DNA of 7,598 bases from Oscillospiraceae bacterium (GCA_902772625.1 CACYBP010000191.1:1-7598), one strand, 5' to 3'; shown: positions 1-5,780, counted from the first letter of the stretch. Numbers and translations are program-made. Notes: a model not told the origin generated them from the letters alone.

Positions 1-162
1 CGGGAACTTGCCGGAATCTGAATGATTACGGTTTAGATTTCGTAAATAAATCCTATTAAAGAAGAACGCAGAAAATATAAACGGCGGGAATCTGCCTGAG
101 TTTTTGACTCTTTCGGGAAGCTCTGCATAGTTCGACTTGAGCCCCGATAGACCCACCAAAAG
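1..162. other. AT-rich region without a supported gene
   Basis: No protein gene can be supported here. GC is about 41 % over the first 140 bases by hand count, clearly below the neighbouring genes. One plus-strand frame is open from the left edge to a TAA at 57-59 and could be the last 18 codons of a gene that begins outside the window, but nothing in those residues is recognisable. A minus-strand frame is open for 52 codons from a GTG at 154-156, but it has no ribosome binding site and reads antisense through the tRNA-like segment at 139-158. The 8-mer GGAATCTG occurs at 13-20 and 87-94; no larger repeat was seen. Confidence 0.5.
139..158 (+). other. tRNA 3'-end-like fragment (possible attachment-site remnant)
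   Basis: The 20 bases GAGCCCCGATAGACCCACCA look like the last part of a tRNA: end of the T loop, 3' side of the T stem, 3' side of an acceptor stem (TAGACCC), discriminator A and CCA. An intact partner would begin GGGTCTA. The bases just upstream (TTCGACTT) do not form the 5' side of the T stem, and no D or anticodon arm precedes them, so this is not a complete tRNA. A two-way terminator starts five bases later, as is common after real tRNA genes. Integrative elements often leave such a 3' tRNA copy at one end; that reading is inference. Confidence 0.4.
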
Positions 163-196
163 AAAACCCGGTCGAAAAGGCCGGGTTTTTCTTTTT
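163..196. terminator. Bidirectional intrinsic terminator
   Basis: The arms at 163-173 and 179-189 can pair as an 11-bp stem (AAAACCCGGTC with GGCCGGGTTTT, one G-U pair) closed by a five-base loop, GAAAA. The plus strand continues into a T-rich tail (TTTTTCTTTTT) and the minus strand also reads TTTTCTTTT after the stem. It can therefore end minus-strand transcription of the RluA-family gene, whose TAA lies at its edge, and any transcript entering from the left. Confidence 0.85.
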
Positions 197-1145
197 ACAG
201 AGAGAAGCCCGGAAAGAGCTTTTTCACGAAATCGACGTTCCGGAAAGTAAAGGTCCTGCCGGAAAGATAAGAAAGCGACGAACCGTCCGGAATCTCCGGG
301 AAGGAAAGCTTATAGGAGAAAAGCGCCTGATTTTTCCATCGGGGATCGGCCCTTCCGTACTTTCCGTCTCCGAGAAGGGGATAGCCCGCGCGGGCCATCT
401 GCGCGCGGATCTGATGCGTGCGGCCGGTATAAAGCCGGCATTCGCAGAGCGACAGTCCGTCGCGTCTTGAAAGCACCCGAAAGCCGGTCACGGCGGTGCG
501 CGCGCCGGGAACCGGGGAAGAGAAGACCTCCACGCGGTTCTCGTCCTCCCGTTTCCGGATATACCCCCGAAGGGTACCGCTTTCGGGCGGATCGCCCTCC
601 ACAGCGGCGAGATAGTATTTGTTGATCCGCCGTTCCCGGATCAGGGCGTTCATATCTCTCAGAGCTTCTGCCGTCTTGCAGGCAATGACAATCCCGCCGG
701 TGTTGCGGTCGATGCGGTTGGCAAGGGCCGGGGCAAAAGCATGCTCGCTTTCCGGATCCCAGCTGCCGCATCTGACGGAATAGGCCTTGATCCGGTTGAT
801 CAGGGTGTCGGGGTTGCCGGTTTCATCCTCGTGGACCGAAAGCCCCGGCTCCTTCACGGCGAGAAGGATCTTTTCATCCTCATAAAGGATCACGGGAGCC
901 TTGGTGATCAGCGTATAGGCCTCCTCGTCCTGAGAGGTGAGAAAGAATTCATCCTTGATATAAAGCGTTATCTCGTCTCCCTCGGAAAGCCTCTGTGAAG
1001 GCTCCGCGCGTTTACCGTTCACCTTGATGGATTTGGTGCGGATGTATTTGGCGCGCAGTCCCGGCGGCAGAGCGGGGAGCGCCTTCATCAGAAAGCGATC
1101 GAGTCTTTGACCGGAGTCGTTTCGGGTGATCGTGATGGTTTTCAT
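195..1145 (-). CDS. RluA-family 23S-type rRNA/tRNA pseudouridine synthase
   Basis: This is a 316-residue RluA-family pseudouridine synthase, which isomerises specific uridines in structured RNA in the cytoplasm. An S4 RNA-binding domain lies at about residues 10-60 (RLDRFL, then KVNGKRAEPSQRLSEGDEI). The catalytic domain runs from about residue 85 to the end. The active-site motif is NRIDRNTGG with catalytic Asp146, in place of the textbook HRLDxxTSG; I recall this as usual in clostridial members. The RTHQIR motif is at 242-247. The start was set at the ATG at 1143-1145, with GAGG four bases upstream. The longer open frame to 1268 adds 41 residues with no family similarity and would run through the divergent promoters and into radC. 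The exact target uridine (RluB/C/D-like) cannot be told from sequence. It appears to be monocistronic, ending in the terminator at 163-196. Confidence 0.93.
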   Translation of the reverse strand: MKTITITRNDSGQRLDRFLMKALPALPPGLRAKYIRTKSIKVNGKRAEPSQRLSEGDEITLYIKDEFFLTSQDEEAYTLITKAPVILYEDEKILLAVKEPGLSVHEDETGNPDTLINRIKAYSVRCGSWDPESEHAFAPALANRIDRNTGGIVIACKTAEALRDMNALIRERRINKYYLAAVEGDPPESGTLRGYIRKREDENRVEVFSSPVPGARTAVTGFRVLSRRDGLSLCECRLYTGRTHQIRAQMARAGYPLLGDGKYGRADPRWKNQALFSYKLSFPEIPDGSSLSYLSGRTFTFRNVDFVKKLFPGFSL

Positions 1146-1156
1146 AAATCCTCGTC

Positions 1157-1185
1157 TTGCATATATCGCGTAATTCAAGTATAAT
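1157..1185 (+). promoter_or_regulatory. Promoter of radC
   Basis: TTGCAT (1157-1162) and a perfect TATAAT (1180-1185) are 17 bases apart, placing transcription start near 1192. The radC ribosome binding site AGGGGG (1218-1223) follows, seven bases before the ATG. The -10 overlaps the opposite-strand -10 at 1178-1183, so polymerase probably cannot occupy both promoters at once. Confidence 0.7.
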
Positions 1186-1206
1186 AGATACGGTGAACTG
1201 ACACAA
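1178..1206 (-). promoter_or_regulatory. Promoter of the RluA-family gene
   Basis: On the minus strand, TTGTGT (1201-1206) and TATACT (1178-1183) are separated by exactly 17 bases, which predicts a start near 1171 and a leader of about 26 bases. The -10 matches the consensus in five of six places; the -35 keeps only TTG. The -10 lies on top of the -10 of the radC promoter on the other strand. Confidence 0.6.
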
Positions 1207-1230
1207 AACCTGTCATCAGGGGGAAACAAA

Positions 1231-1938
1231 ATGAAAGAAAGCATCCACGACGGCCACAGGCAGCGCATGATCGATCGTTTTCTTCTGGAGGAGGGCTTCG
1301 ACGGATTTGCAGAGCACGAGATTCTGGAGGTGCTTCTTTATTACGTGATCCCGCGCGCCGACACCAATCTCGTTGCGCACAACCTGATCGACCGGTTCGG
1401 AAGCCTGGCCGCCGTGTGCGAAGCGCCGATGGTCAGCCTTCTGGACTCGCCGGGGATCGGGGAGAGGGCGGCTGCCTATCTCAAGATGATCCCGGCTCTT
1501 TCCCGGGCATATAACGTATCCAAGGTCAGAAACGTCCGGGTGATCAGCTCCGCAGAGGAAGCCGGAAACTATATGCGGCCCTTTTTCATCGGCTGCGACG
1601 TGGAGAAATTCTATCTTCTGTCTTTGGACAGCGCCGGGAAGATCCTGGGGATGACCCTGATCTGCGAAGGCGATATCGACCGCGCGGTGGTCAATCTCCG
1701 CAAGATCGTGGAGACGGTGATCATGTACAACGCCACCCGCGTCATCGTGGCGCACAACCATCCGCGCTCGGTGGCGCTTCCCTCCAACGAGGATATCTCC
1801 TGCACCAAAAAGATCGCGAGAGCGCTGGAGACCATCAACGTCCGGCTTCTGGATCACCTGATCTTCTCCTACGGGCTTGACGAAGACCAGGCGGAGGGAG
1901 AATTCATATCGCTTGCGGAGGACCATCTTCTGGACTGA
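1231..1938 (+). CDS. radC: RadC family JAB/MPN-domain protein
   Basis: This is a 235-residue RadC family protein. The N-terminal part (about 1-95) has the usual GHR..RF.EGFDGFAEHEILEVLL opening and a helix-hairpin-helix-like stretch around residues 71-84 (LDSPGIGERA). The C-terminal JAB/MPN domain carries the metal-binding signature His175-x-His177 and Asp188 (HNHP, ten residues, D), followed by LLDHLIF at 206-212. The common HNHPSG is HNHPRS here, and the widespread PRE motif upstream reads LRK; Ser185 and Asp188 are kept. The family was named for DNA repair, but that role has been questioned and its activity is not established, so I give no reaction. The ATG at 1231 has AGGGGG seven bases upstream. 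The gene stands alone between its promoter and the terminator at 1956-1991. Length is normal for the family. Confidence 0.93.
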   Translation: MKESIHDGHRQRMIDRFLLEEGFDGFAEHEILEVLLYYVIPRADTNLVAHNLIDRFGSLAAVCEAPMVSLLDSPGIGERAAAYLKMIPALSRAYNVSKVRNVRVISSAEEAGNYMRPFFIGCDVEKFYLLSLDSAGKILGMTLICEGDIDRAVVNLRKIVETVIMYNATRVIVAHNHPRSVALPSNEDISCTKKIARALETINVRLLDHLIFSYGLDEDQAEGEFISLAEDHLLD

Positions 1939-1955
1939 CACGAACTGAAGAAGAG

Positions 1956-1991
1956 AAAAAGCCGTCGCGCGGATTGACGCGACGGCTTTTT
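1956..1991. terminator. Bidirectional intrinsic terminator between convergent genes
   Basis: A perfect 14-bp stem, AAAAAGCCGTCGCG (1956-1969) with CGCGACGGCTTTTT (1978-1991), is closed by an eight-base loop. The T-tract follows on the plus strand, and the A-tract at the other side serves as the T-tract on the minus strand. It lies 17 bases after the radC stop and eight bases beyond the stop of the minus-strand SDR gene, so it closes both transcription units. Confidence 0.92.
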
Positions 1992-1999
1992 TATGCGTC

Positions 2000-2881
2000 T
2001 TATTCTTCCTCGGAGAAGACGAGGTCGCGTTTGCGGGCGACCCAGCCCACGTCGTTTTCACGGGTATTTTCCGGATCACGCCATTCGGGCATGCCGGCCA
2101 GTATCAGACCGCCGTCCACCCGGAGGGTGACGCCGGTGATGTAAGATGCCTCGTCGGAGGCCAGGAACACCACGGCGTTGCCGATGTCGGCGGGTTTTCC
2201 GGTGCGCAGGCAGGGGATCTTTCTCGCAAGAACTTCCCGCGGATTCGGCATATTGGGATCGATCTTGATGCCCAGGGCGGCCATGCGCTTGATGTATCCC
2301 GAAGGATCGCGCACGTCGGTGGCGCCGGGGGCGACGTTGTTCACGCGGATGCCGTAAGGCCCGAGATCAAGCGCCATGGACTGGATCGCGCGGTTGAGGC
2401 CCGCCTTGACGCCGCCGTAGATGGCGTCGCCGGAGTAGGCGCGCTCACCGCGGGAGGAGGTGACGTTGATGATGGAGCCGGTCAGGCCGCGCTTGATCAT
2501 GAAGCGCGCGGCGGTCTGGGCGTTGAGAAGATAGGTGCGGAAGTCCAGACTGACCAGATAATCCAGGGTCTCGATGGGCATGTCGAGGATGTTGCCCATC
2601 CGGGTGACGCCGGCGTTGTTGACCAGAAGATTCAGACCGCCCAGATCGTGTGCAGCCTTGTTGATGAATTTCTGACCCACGTCGGGCTTGTCAAGAGAGG
2701 CCTGATAAACGAAGCATTTTCTTCCGTATTCGGTCTCGATCTTGTGCGCAAGCTCGTCGGCTTCGGTGGAGGCGGTGGAATAATTGGTGGCGATATCATA
2801 TCCGGCCGCCGCAAGTTTCAGGCAGATGCCGTTGCCGATCCCGCGGCTGCCGCCGGTGACGATTGCTTTTTTCGTTTCCAT
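2000..2881 (-). CDS. Short-chain dehydrogenase/reductase (SDR), stand-alone
   Basis: This is a 293-residue classical SDR oxidoreductase, a Rossmann-fold cytoplasmic enzyme using NAD(P)H. The cofactor glycine motif TGGSRGIG is at 9-16, NNAG at 88-91, catalytic Ser142, and YxxxK with Tyr155 and Lys159. Arg13 and the absence of an acidic residue at the end of the second strand (NYSTAS) suggest NADP(H). The position that holds the tetrad Asn in FabG-type enzymes is Asp113 (SLDF). VNNVAPGAT and the C-terminal YITGVTLRVDGG are also typical. An extended tail (about 264-293) follows the usual end. It is about 64 % identical over the first 190 residues, by eye, to the SDR half of the gene upstream. 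The substrate is unknown; FabG-like reductase and sugar 1-dehydrogenase are the main options. The ribosome binding site GAAGGGAG is rather far, about 12 bases, from the ATG. It is the last gene of the operon, 39 bases after the fusion gene. Confidence 0.88.
   Translation of the reverse strand: METKKAIVTGGSRGIGNGICLKLAAAGYDIATNYSTASTEADELAHKIETEYGRKCFVYQASLDKPDVGQKFINKAAHDLGGLNLLVNNAGVTRMGNILDMPIETLDYLVSLDFRTYLLNAQTAARFMIKRGLTGSIINVTSSRGERAYSGDAIYGGVKAGLNRAIQSMALDLGPYGIRVNNVAPGATDVRDPSGYIKRMAALGIKIDPNMPNPREVLARKIPCLRTGKPADIGNAVVFLASDEASYITGVTLRVDGGLILAGMPEWRDPENTRENDVGWVARKRDLVFSEEE
2435..2479 (-). repeat. Near-identical patch shared with the paralogous SDR domain
   Basis: This stretch matches 4415-4459 at 44 of 45 bases, the only difference being at 2464 versus 4444. 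It encodes the active-site neighbourhood around residues 135-149. A second shared patch of 23 identical bases lies at 2319-2341 and 4299-4321. Both pairs are offset by exactly 1980 bases. Synonymous sites are conserved in these patches but not in the rest of the two genes. Confidence 0.8.
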
Positions 2882-2912
2882 CGTGGAAAGTATCTCCCTT
2901 CTTGATTGTATG

Positions 2913-2934
2913 TTTCCCGGTCAGGCCCGGAAAA
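2913..2934 (-). promoter_or_regulatory. Intercistronic hairpin over the stop codon of the SDR-lactonase gene
   Basis: On the minus strand an eight-bp stem (TTTTCCGG with CCGGGAAA, one G-U pair) has a six-base loop, GCCTGA, that contains the TGA stop of the fusion gene (2921-2923). It is followed by AAACATACAATC rather than a T-tract, so it is unlikely to be a full terminator. It could stabilise or partly attenuate the message before the second SDR gene. Confidence 0.45.
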
Positions 2935-4861
2935 ACTTGACGCAGACGCAGGCGGGGATCTTCTCTTCGTAAAGAGCCGTGCCGACGCCGGTTTCGGGAT
3001 CCCGGGCGAGGATGTTCAGAGTGCCGTCCTGGTTGGCGACGGCGATGAACCGGTCGTCGGGAGACAGCGCAAAGGAGCGGGGGAAGCCGCCCACGGAGGA
3101 GAAGGAGGTAAGCTTTTCCAGCATGCCGTCCTCACCGACCGTGAAGGCCACCAGCTCGTTGATGCCGCGGTTGGACATATAGAGAGTCTTACCGTCCTTG
3201 GTCAGGTGGATGTCCGCCGCGGTGTTCGGCTTGTCGTAGCCTTCGGGAAGGGTGGCGACGCGCTGCTTTTCGGTGAGCTTTCCGGTCTCGGGGTCGTACA
3301 CGAGGAAGATGACCTTGGCACCCATCTCGGTGACCAGATACAGCCAGCTTCCGTTGGGATGGAATTCCATGTGGCGCGGGCCTTCGCCTCCGCCGATCTC
3401 AGTGAAGGGGATCTCGTTCGGGGTGAGGGAGCCGTCCTCCAGGATCTTGTAGATCATGATCTTGTCCATGCCGAGATCGCAGGCATAGGCGTATTTCCCG
3501 TCGGGGGATACCGTGACCGAATGGGCGTGCTGCGCTTCCTGGCGTCTCGGGTCGGTGCCCTTGCCCTCGTGGGCGATGGTGGTGAGGACCTTGCCGAGGG
3601 TGCCGTCTTCGTTGACCGAAACAGCGGCCACGTGGCCGGAACCGTACATGGCGGTATACACGGCGTTGGAGTTCTTCGAGGGGACCACGTGACACATGGC
3701 GGTCCCGGCGGTATCGACCTTGTTCTCAAAGGTCAGCCTGCCGGTCTCGGGATCGATTTTATAGGAGGAAACCGAGGATTCACGGCCTTCGCTGACGGCG
3801 TAAAGATGCATCTTGTCTTCGGACAGGGTGAGATAAGACGGGTTCGGGGTATCCGACACGGTCTGGATCAGATCGATGCGGCCGGAGTTCCGGTCAAAGT
3901 CGTAAACGTAGATCCCTTCGGCCTTTTCACCGGCCTTGTTGGGGAAGGTGTAGCTGCCGACGTAGAGGTAGGTGTTGCGCAGATCGGAATCGCGCATGCC
4001 CATATGACCCCACTTCATGTCGTAGGTGGTCTCGTAATGCGGCCAGGGAGTTCTCTCCGGTTCGCCCGAGAGGATCAGTCCGCCGTCCACCCGCAGGGTG
4101 ATGCCGGTGATGTAAGAAGCCTTGTCGGAGGCCAGAAAGACGATGGCGTTGCCGATATCCTCGGGGGTGCCGATGCGGCCGAGAGGGACGCGCTCGCCAA
4201 GCTCGGCGAAGGGATCGTCGCCCATCTCGCTGAGATCCGCTCCGTTGGCGGCCCATTCCTTGATGGCATCCTTGATCTCGTCCTTCGTGCGGATCTGAGT
4301 GGCGCCGGGGGCGACGTTGTTGACGCGCACACCGTAGGGCGCGAGATCCAGGGCAATGGACTGAATGGCGCGGTTCAGCGCGGCCTTGACGGCACCGTAG
4401 ACCGTGTCGCCGGGGTAGGCGCGCTCACCGCGGGAGGAGGTGATGTTGATGATGGAGCCCTTGACGCCGTGGCTGACCATATAGCGGGAGGCGGCCTGCA
4501 TATTGTGGATATAAGCCTTGAAATCCAGATTGATCAGCTTGTCCACCTTTTCGACCGGCATATCGGCGATGCTTCCCTCGATGGTGAGGCCGGCGTTGTT
4601 GACCAGAAGGTCAAGGCCGCCCAGATCGCGGATCGCTCTTCTGACGAAGGGCTGGGCGCTTTCGGGATCGGAGAGATCGACCTGATACACGAAGCACCTT
4701 TTGCCGTACTCCTTCTCGATCCTTTCCTTCACAGCGTCCGCGGAAGCCGAAGCGGTGGCATAGGTGATCGCGACGTCGTAACCGGCTTCGGCCAGCTTGA
4801 ACGCGATGCCGCGCCCGATCCCACGGCTTCCGCCGGTGACGATTGCTTTCTTGTTCATCAT
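2921..4861 (-). CDS. SDR dehydrogenase fused to a 6-phosphogluconolactonase-like beta-propeller
   Basis: A single 646-residue frame joins two enzymes. Residues 1-265 are a classical SDR: TGGSRGIG at 9-16, NNAG at 88-91, Ser142, Tyr155, Lys159, with Asp113 where FabG-type enzymes have the tetrad Asn. Residues about 296-646 are a full-length lactonase of the YbhE/Pgl seven-bladed propeller type, starting NTYLYVGSYT, with the family signatures QHAHSVTVSPDGK (444-456), GPRHMEFHPNG (494-504) and AADIHLTKDGKTLYMSNRG (548-566). A linker of about 30 residues resembles the C-terminal tail of the neighbouring SDR. SDR sugar dehydrogenases make lactones and lactonases open them, so an aldose-to-aldonate bifunctional enzyme is the natural inference; the sugar is unknown. 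There is no signal peptide, so it is cytoplasmic. The first of two ATGs is preferred: AGAGAGG lies seven bases upstream and the ATG overlaps the YihY stop as ATGA. Confidence 0.88.
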   Translation of the reverse strand: MMNKKAIVTGGSRGIGRGIAFKLAEAGYDVAITYATASASADAVKERIEKEYGKRCFVYQVDLSDPESAQPFVRRAIRDLGGLDLLVNNAGLTIEGSIADMPVEKVDKLINLDFKAYIHNMQAASRYMVSHGVKGSIINITSSRGERAYPGDTVYGAVKAALNRAIQSIALDLAPYGVRVNNVAPGATQIRTKDEIKDAIKEWAANGADLSEMGDDPFAELGERVPLGRIGTPEDIGNAIVFLASDKASYITGITLRVDGGLILSGEPERTPWPHYETTYDMKWGHMGMRDSDLRNTYLYVGSYTFPNKAGEKAEGIYVYDFDRNSGRIDLIQTVSDTPNPSYLTLSEDKMHLYAVSEGRESSVSSYKIDPETGRLTFENKVDTAGTAMCHVVPSKNSNAVYTAMYGSGHVAAVSVNEDGTLGKVLTTIAHEGKGTDPRRQEAQHAHSVTVSPDGKYAYACDLGMDKIMIYKILEDGSLTPNEIPFTEIGGGEGPRHMEFHPNGSWLYLVTEMGAKVIFLVYDPETGKLTEKQRVATLPEGYDKPNTAADIHLTKDGKTLYMSNRGINELVAFTVGEDGMLEKLTSFSSVGGFPRSFALSPDDRFIAVANQDGTLNILARDPETGVGTALYEEKIPACVCVKFFRA

Positions 4862-5697
4862 TTTGATACCTCTCTATCTTTATACTTCTTGTATTTGACG
4901 TTGAAGACCGCCCCGTAAAGAAAGGAATAGGCCGACATAAAAAGCCAGATCAGAAGGGCGATCACGGTTCCCAGCGCACCGTAAAGCAGACCGTAATCGC
5001 CGATGTTGTCGAGGTAATAGGCAAAAAGGACGGTAACGGAAAGCCAGATAACAAAGGAAAGAGCGGCGCCGGGGGAGACGTCCCATACCGAAAAGGCCTG
5101 ATAGGTGGCGAACCGGTAGGCCACCGAGACCAGCGCGTACATCACGAAAGCGGCAATGGGGAAGCGGATAAACCGCCACAGAGTTATCAGAAAAGACGGG
5201 ATACTGAACACACCCTGCAACGATACCATTATATTCTTTCCGAACACGATTGTCAAGAATAAGATAGGCACCGAAACGAGAACGATCAGGGTGGTTACGA
5301 GCGTCCTGGGCAGCCTCTTGTAGAAGGGCGGGATGCTCTCGGGAGTGTAGATCGCGGTCAGGCTGTAACTGAGAAAATCCACCAGACGGAAGAGGAACCA
5401 GACCGAAAAGACCGCGCCGAGGATCAGAAACCCCGCGCTGTTGTTGGAGGAAGCGTATTGAAAATACGCGACGATCCCATCCCGGATCTGCGCCGGGAGC
5501 AGAAGATTCATCTTTTCGACGAAGGTTTCGGAGTAGTTGAAGTAATTGCTGAGGGCGCTCAGGGAGATCAGGAGGGGGAAGATGGTGAAGATGCCGTAAA
5601 AGCTGGCCGCGGCGCTGGCGCGGGTGACCCCGGCGTCGACGGAGGATAGGAACGCGATCCGGATAAACGCCCGGACGTGGTCGAAAGCCCTTTTCAA
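4858..5697 (-). CDS. YihY/virulence factor BrkB family membrane protein
   Basis: This is a 279-residue integral membrane protein of the YihY/BrkB family, whose transport or structural role is not settled. After a cytoplasmic N-terminus it has six hydrophobic segments, at about 33-51, 88-106, 132-152, 178-197, 209-228 and 238-262. Family features are RASAAASFYGIFTIFPLLISL in the first segment and YGALGTVIALLIWLF with FLYGAVFN in the last. The usual GAE near the end is GAV here. A short basic tail (KYKKYKDREVSK) follows. The start is set at a TTG (5695-5697) because AAAGGAGG (5705-5712) sits seven bases before it. The ATG at 5767-5769 would add 24 residues, but it lies upstream of the predicted -10 box and so outside the predicted transcript. 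The stop overlaps the ATG of the SDR-lactonase gene (ATGA), so the two are probably translationally coupled. It is the first gene of the operon. Confidence 0.87.
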   Translation of the reverse strand: MKRAFDHVRAFIRIAFLSSVDAGVTRASAAASFYGIFTIFPLLISLSALSNYFNYSETFVEKMNLLLPAQIRDGIVAYFQYASSNNSAGFLILGAVFSVWFLFRLVDFLSYSLTAIYTPESIPPFYKRLPRTLVTTLIVLVSVPILFLTIVFGKNIMVSLQGVFSIPSFLITLWRFIRFPIAAFVMYALVSVAYRFATYQAFSVWDVSPGAALSFVIWLSVTVLFAYYLDNIGDYGLLYGALGTVIALLIWLFMSAYSFLYGAVFNVKYKKYKDREVSK

Positions 5698-5704
5698 ATC
5701 CCTT

Positions 5705-5712
5705 CCTCCTTT
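5705..5712 (-). promoter_or_regulatory. Strong ribosome binding site that sets a TTG start
   Basis: AAAGGAGG on the minus strand is a near-perfect anti-16S match, seven bases upstream of the TTG at 5695-5697. No ATG or GTG in frame has a comparable site, and the resulting protein has the usual YihY length. The strong site probably offsets the weak start codon. Confidence 0.8.
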
Positions 5713-5751
5713 CGCTGCGGTCCGCCGCTGCGGCGCGGCTTGACAAGACTT

Positions 5752-5780
5752 ATGATACCATGAAAACACGAAAAAATAAA
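5752..5780 (-). promoter_or_regulatory. Predicted promoter of the YihY / SDR-lactonase / SDR operon
   Basis: On the minus strand, TGGTATCAT is an extended -10 (TATCAT at 5752-5757 with TG one base upstream). A weak -35, TTTATT (5775-5780), lies 17 bases away. Transcription would start near 5745, giving a leader of about 48 bases. That leader contains two copies of CCGCAGCG (complement of 5713-5720 and 5726-5733) and a GC-rich five-bp hairpin (5723-5727 with 5731-5735). Confidence 0.5.

Noticed and set aside
1..156. A 52-codon minus-strand frame running off the left edge
   Set aside because: It has no ribosome binding site, and its first residues (VGLSGL) come from reading antisense through a tRNA-like 3' end, a well-known source of spurious small proteins.
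121..158. A complete tRNA gene ending in CCA at 158
   Set aside because: Only the 3' strand of the T and acceptor stems fits. The 5' T-stem strand does not pair, and no D arm, anticodon arm or GGGTCTA 5' end is present within the first 138 bases.
1146..1268. Upstream extension of the RluA-family gene to an ATG at 1268
   Set aside because: The added 41 residues do not match the family, would overlap radC and its promoter, and the ATG at 1145 has its own ribosome binding site.
1216..2079. A 287-codon minus-strand frame across radC and the intergenic terminator
   Set aside because: It crosses a strong terminator, lies antisense to radC, and shows no motif.
3950..4080. The SDR-lactonase fusion as a simple sequencing or assembly error
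   Set aside because: A single indel would normally leave a shifted frame on one side. Both domains and a linker of plausible composition are in one continuous frame, and no second copy of either start region appears. A substitution of a stop codon cannot be excluded without reads.
2906..4918. A 670-codon open frame on the plus strand opposite the SDR-lactonase gene
   Set aside because: It is antisense to a protein with two clear enzyme domains, its translation has no recognisable motif, and long antisense frames are common opposite GC-rich genes with G/C-ending codons.
4880..5746. A 288-codon minus-strand frame overlapping the YihY gene in another phase
   Set aside because: The translation is rich in Arg, Pro and Gln without any domain, while the other frame gives a six-helix YihY protein with a perfect ribosome binding site.
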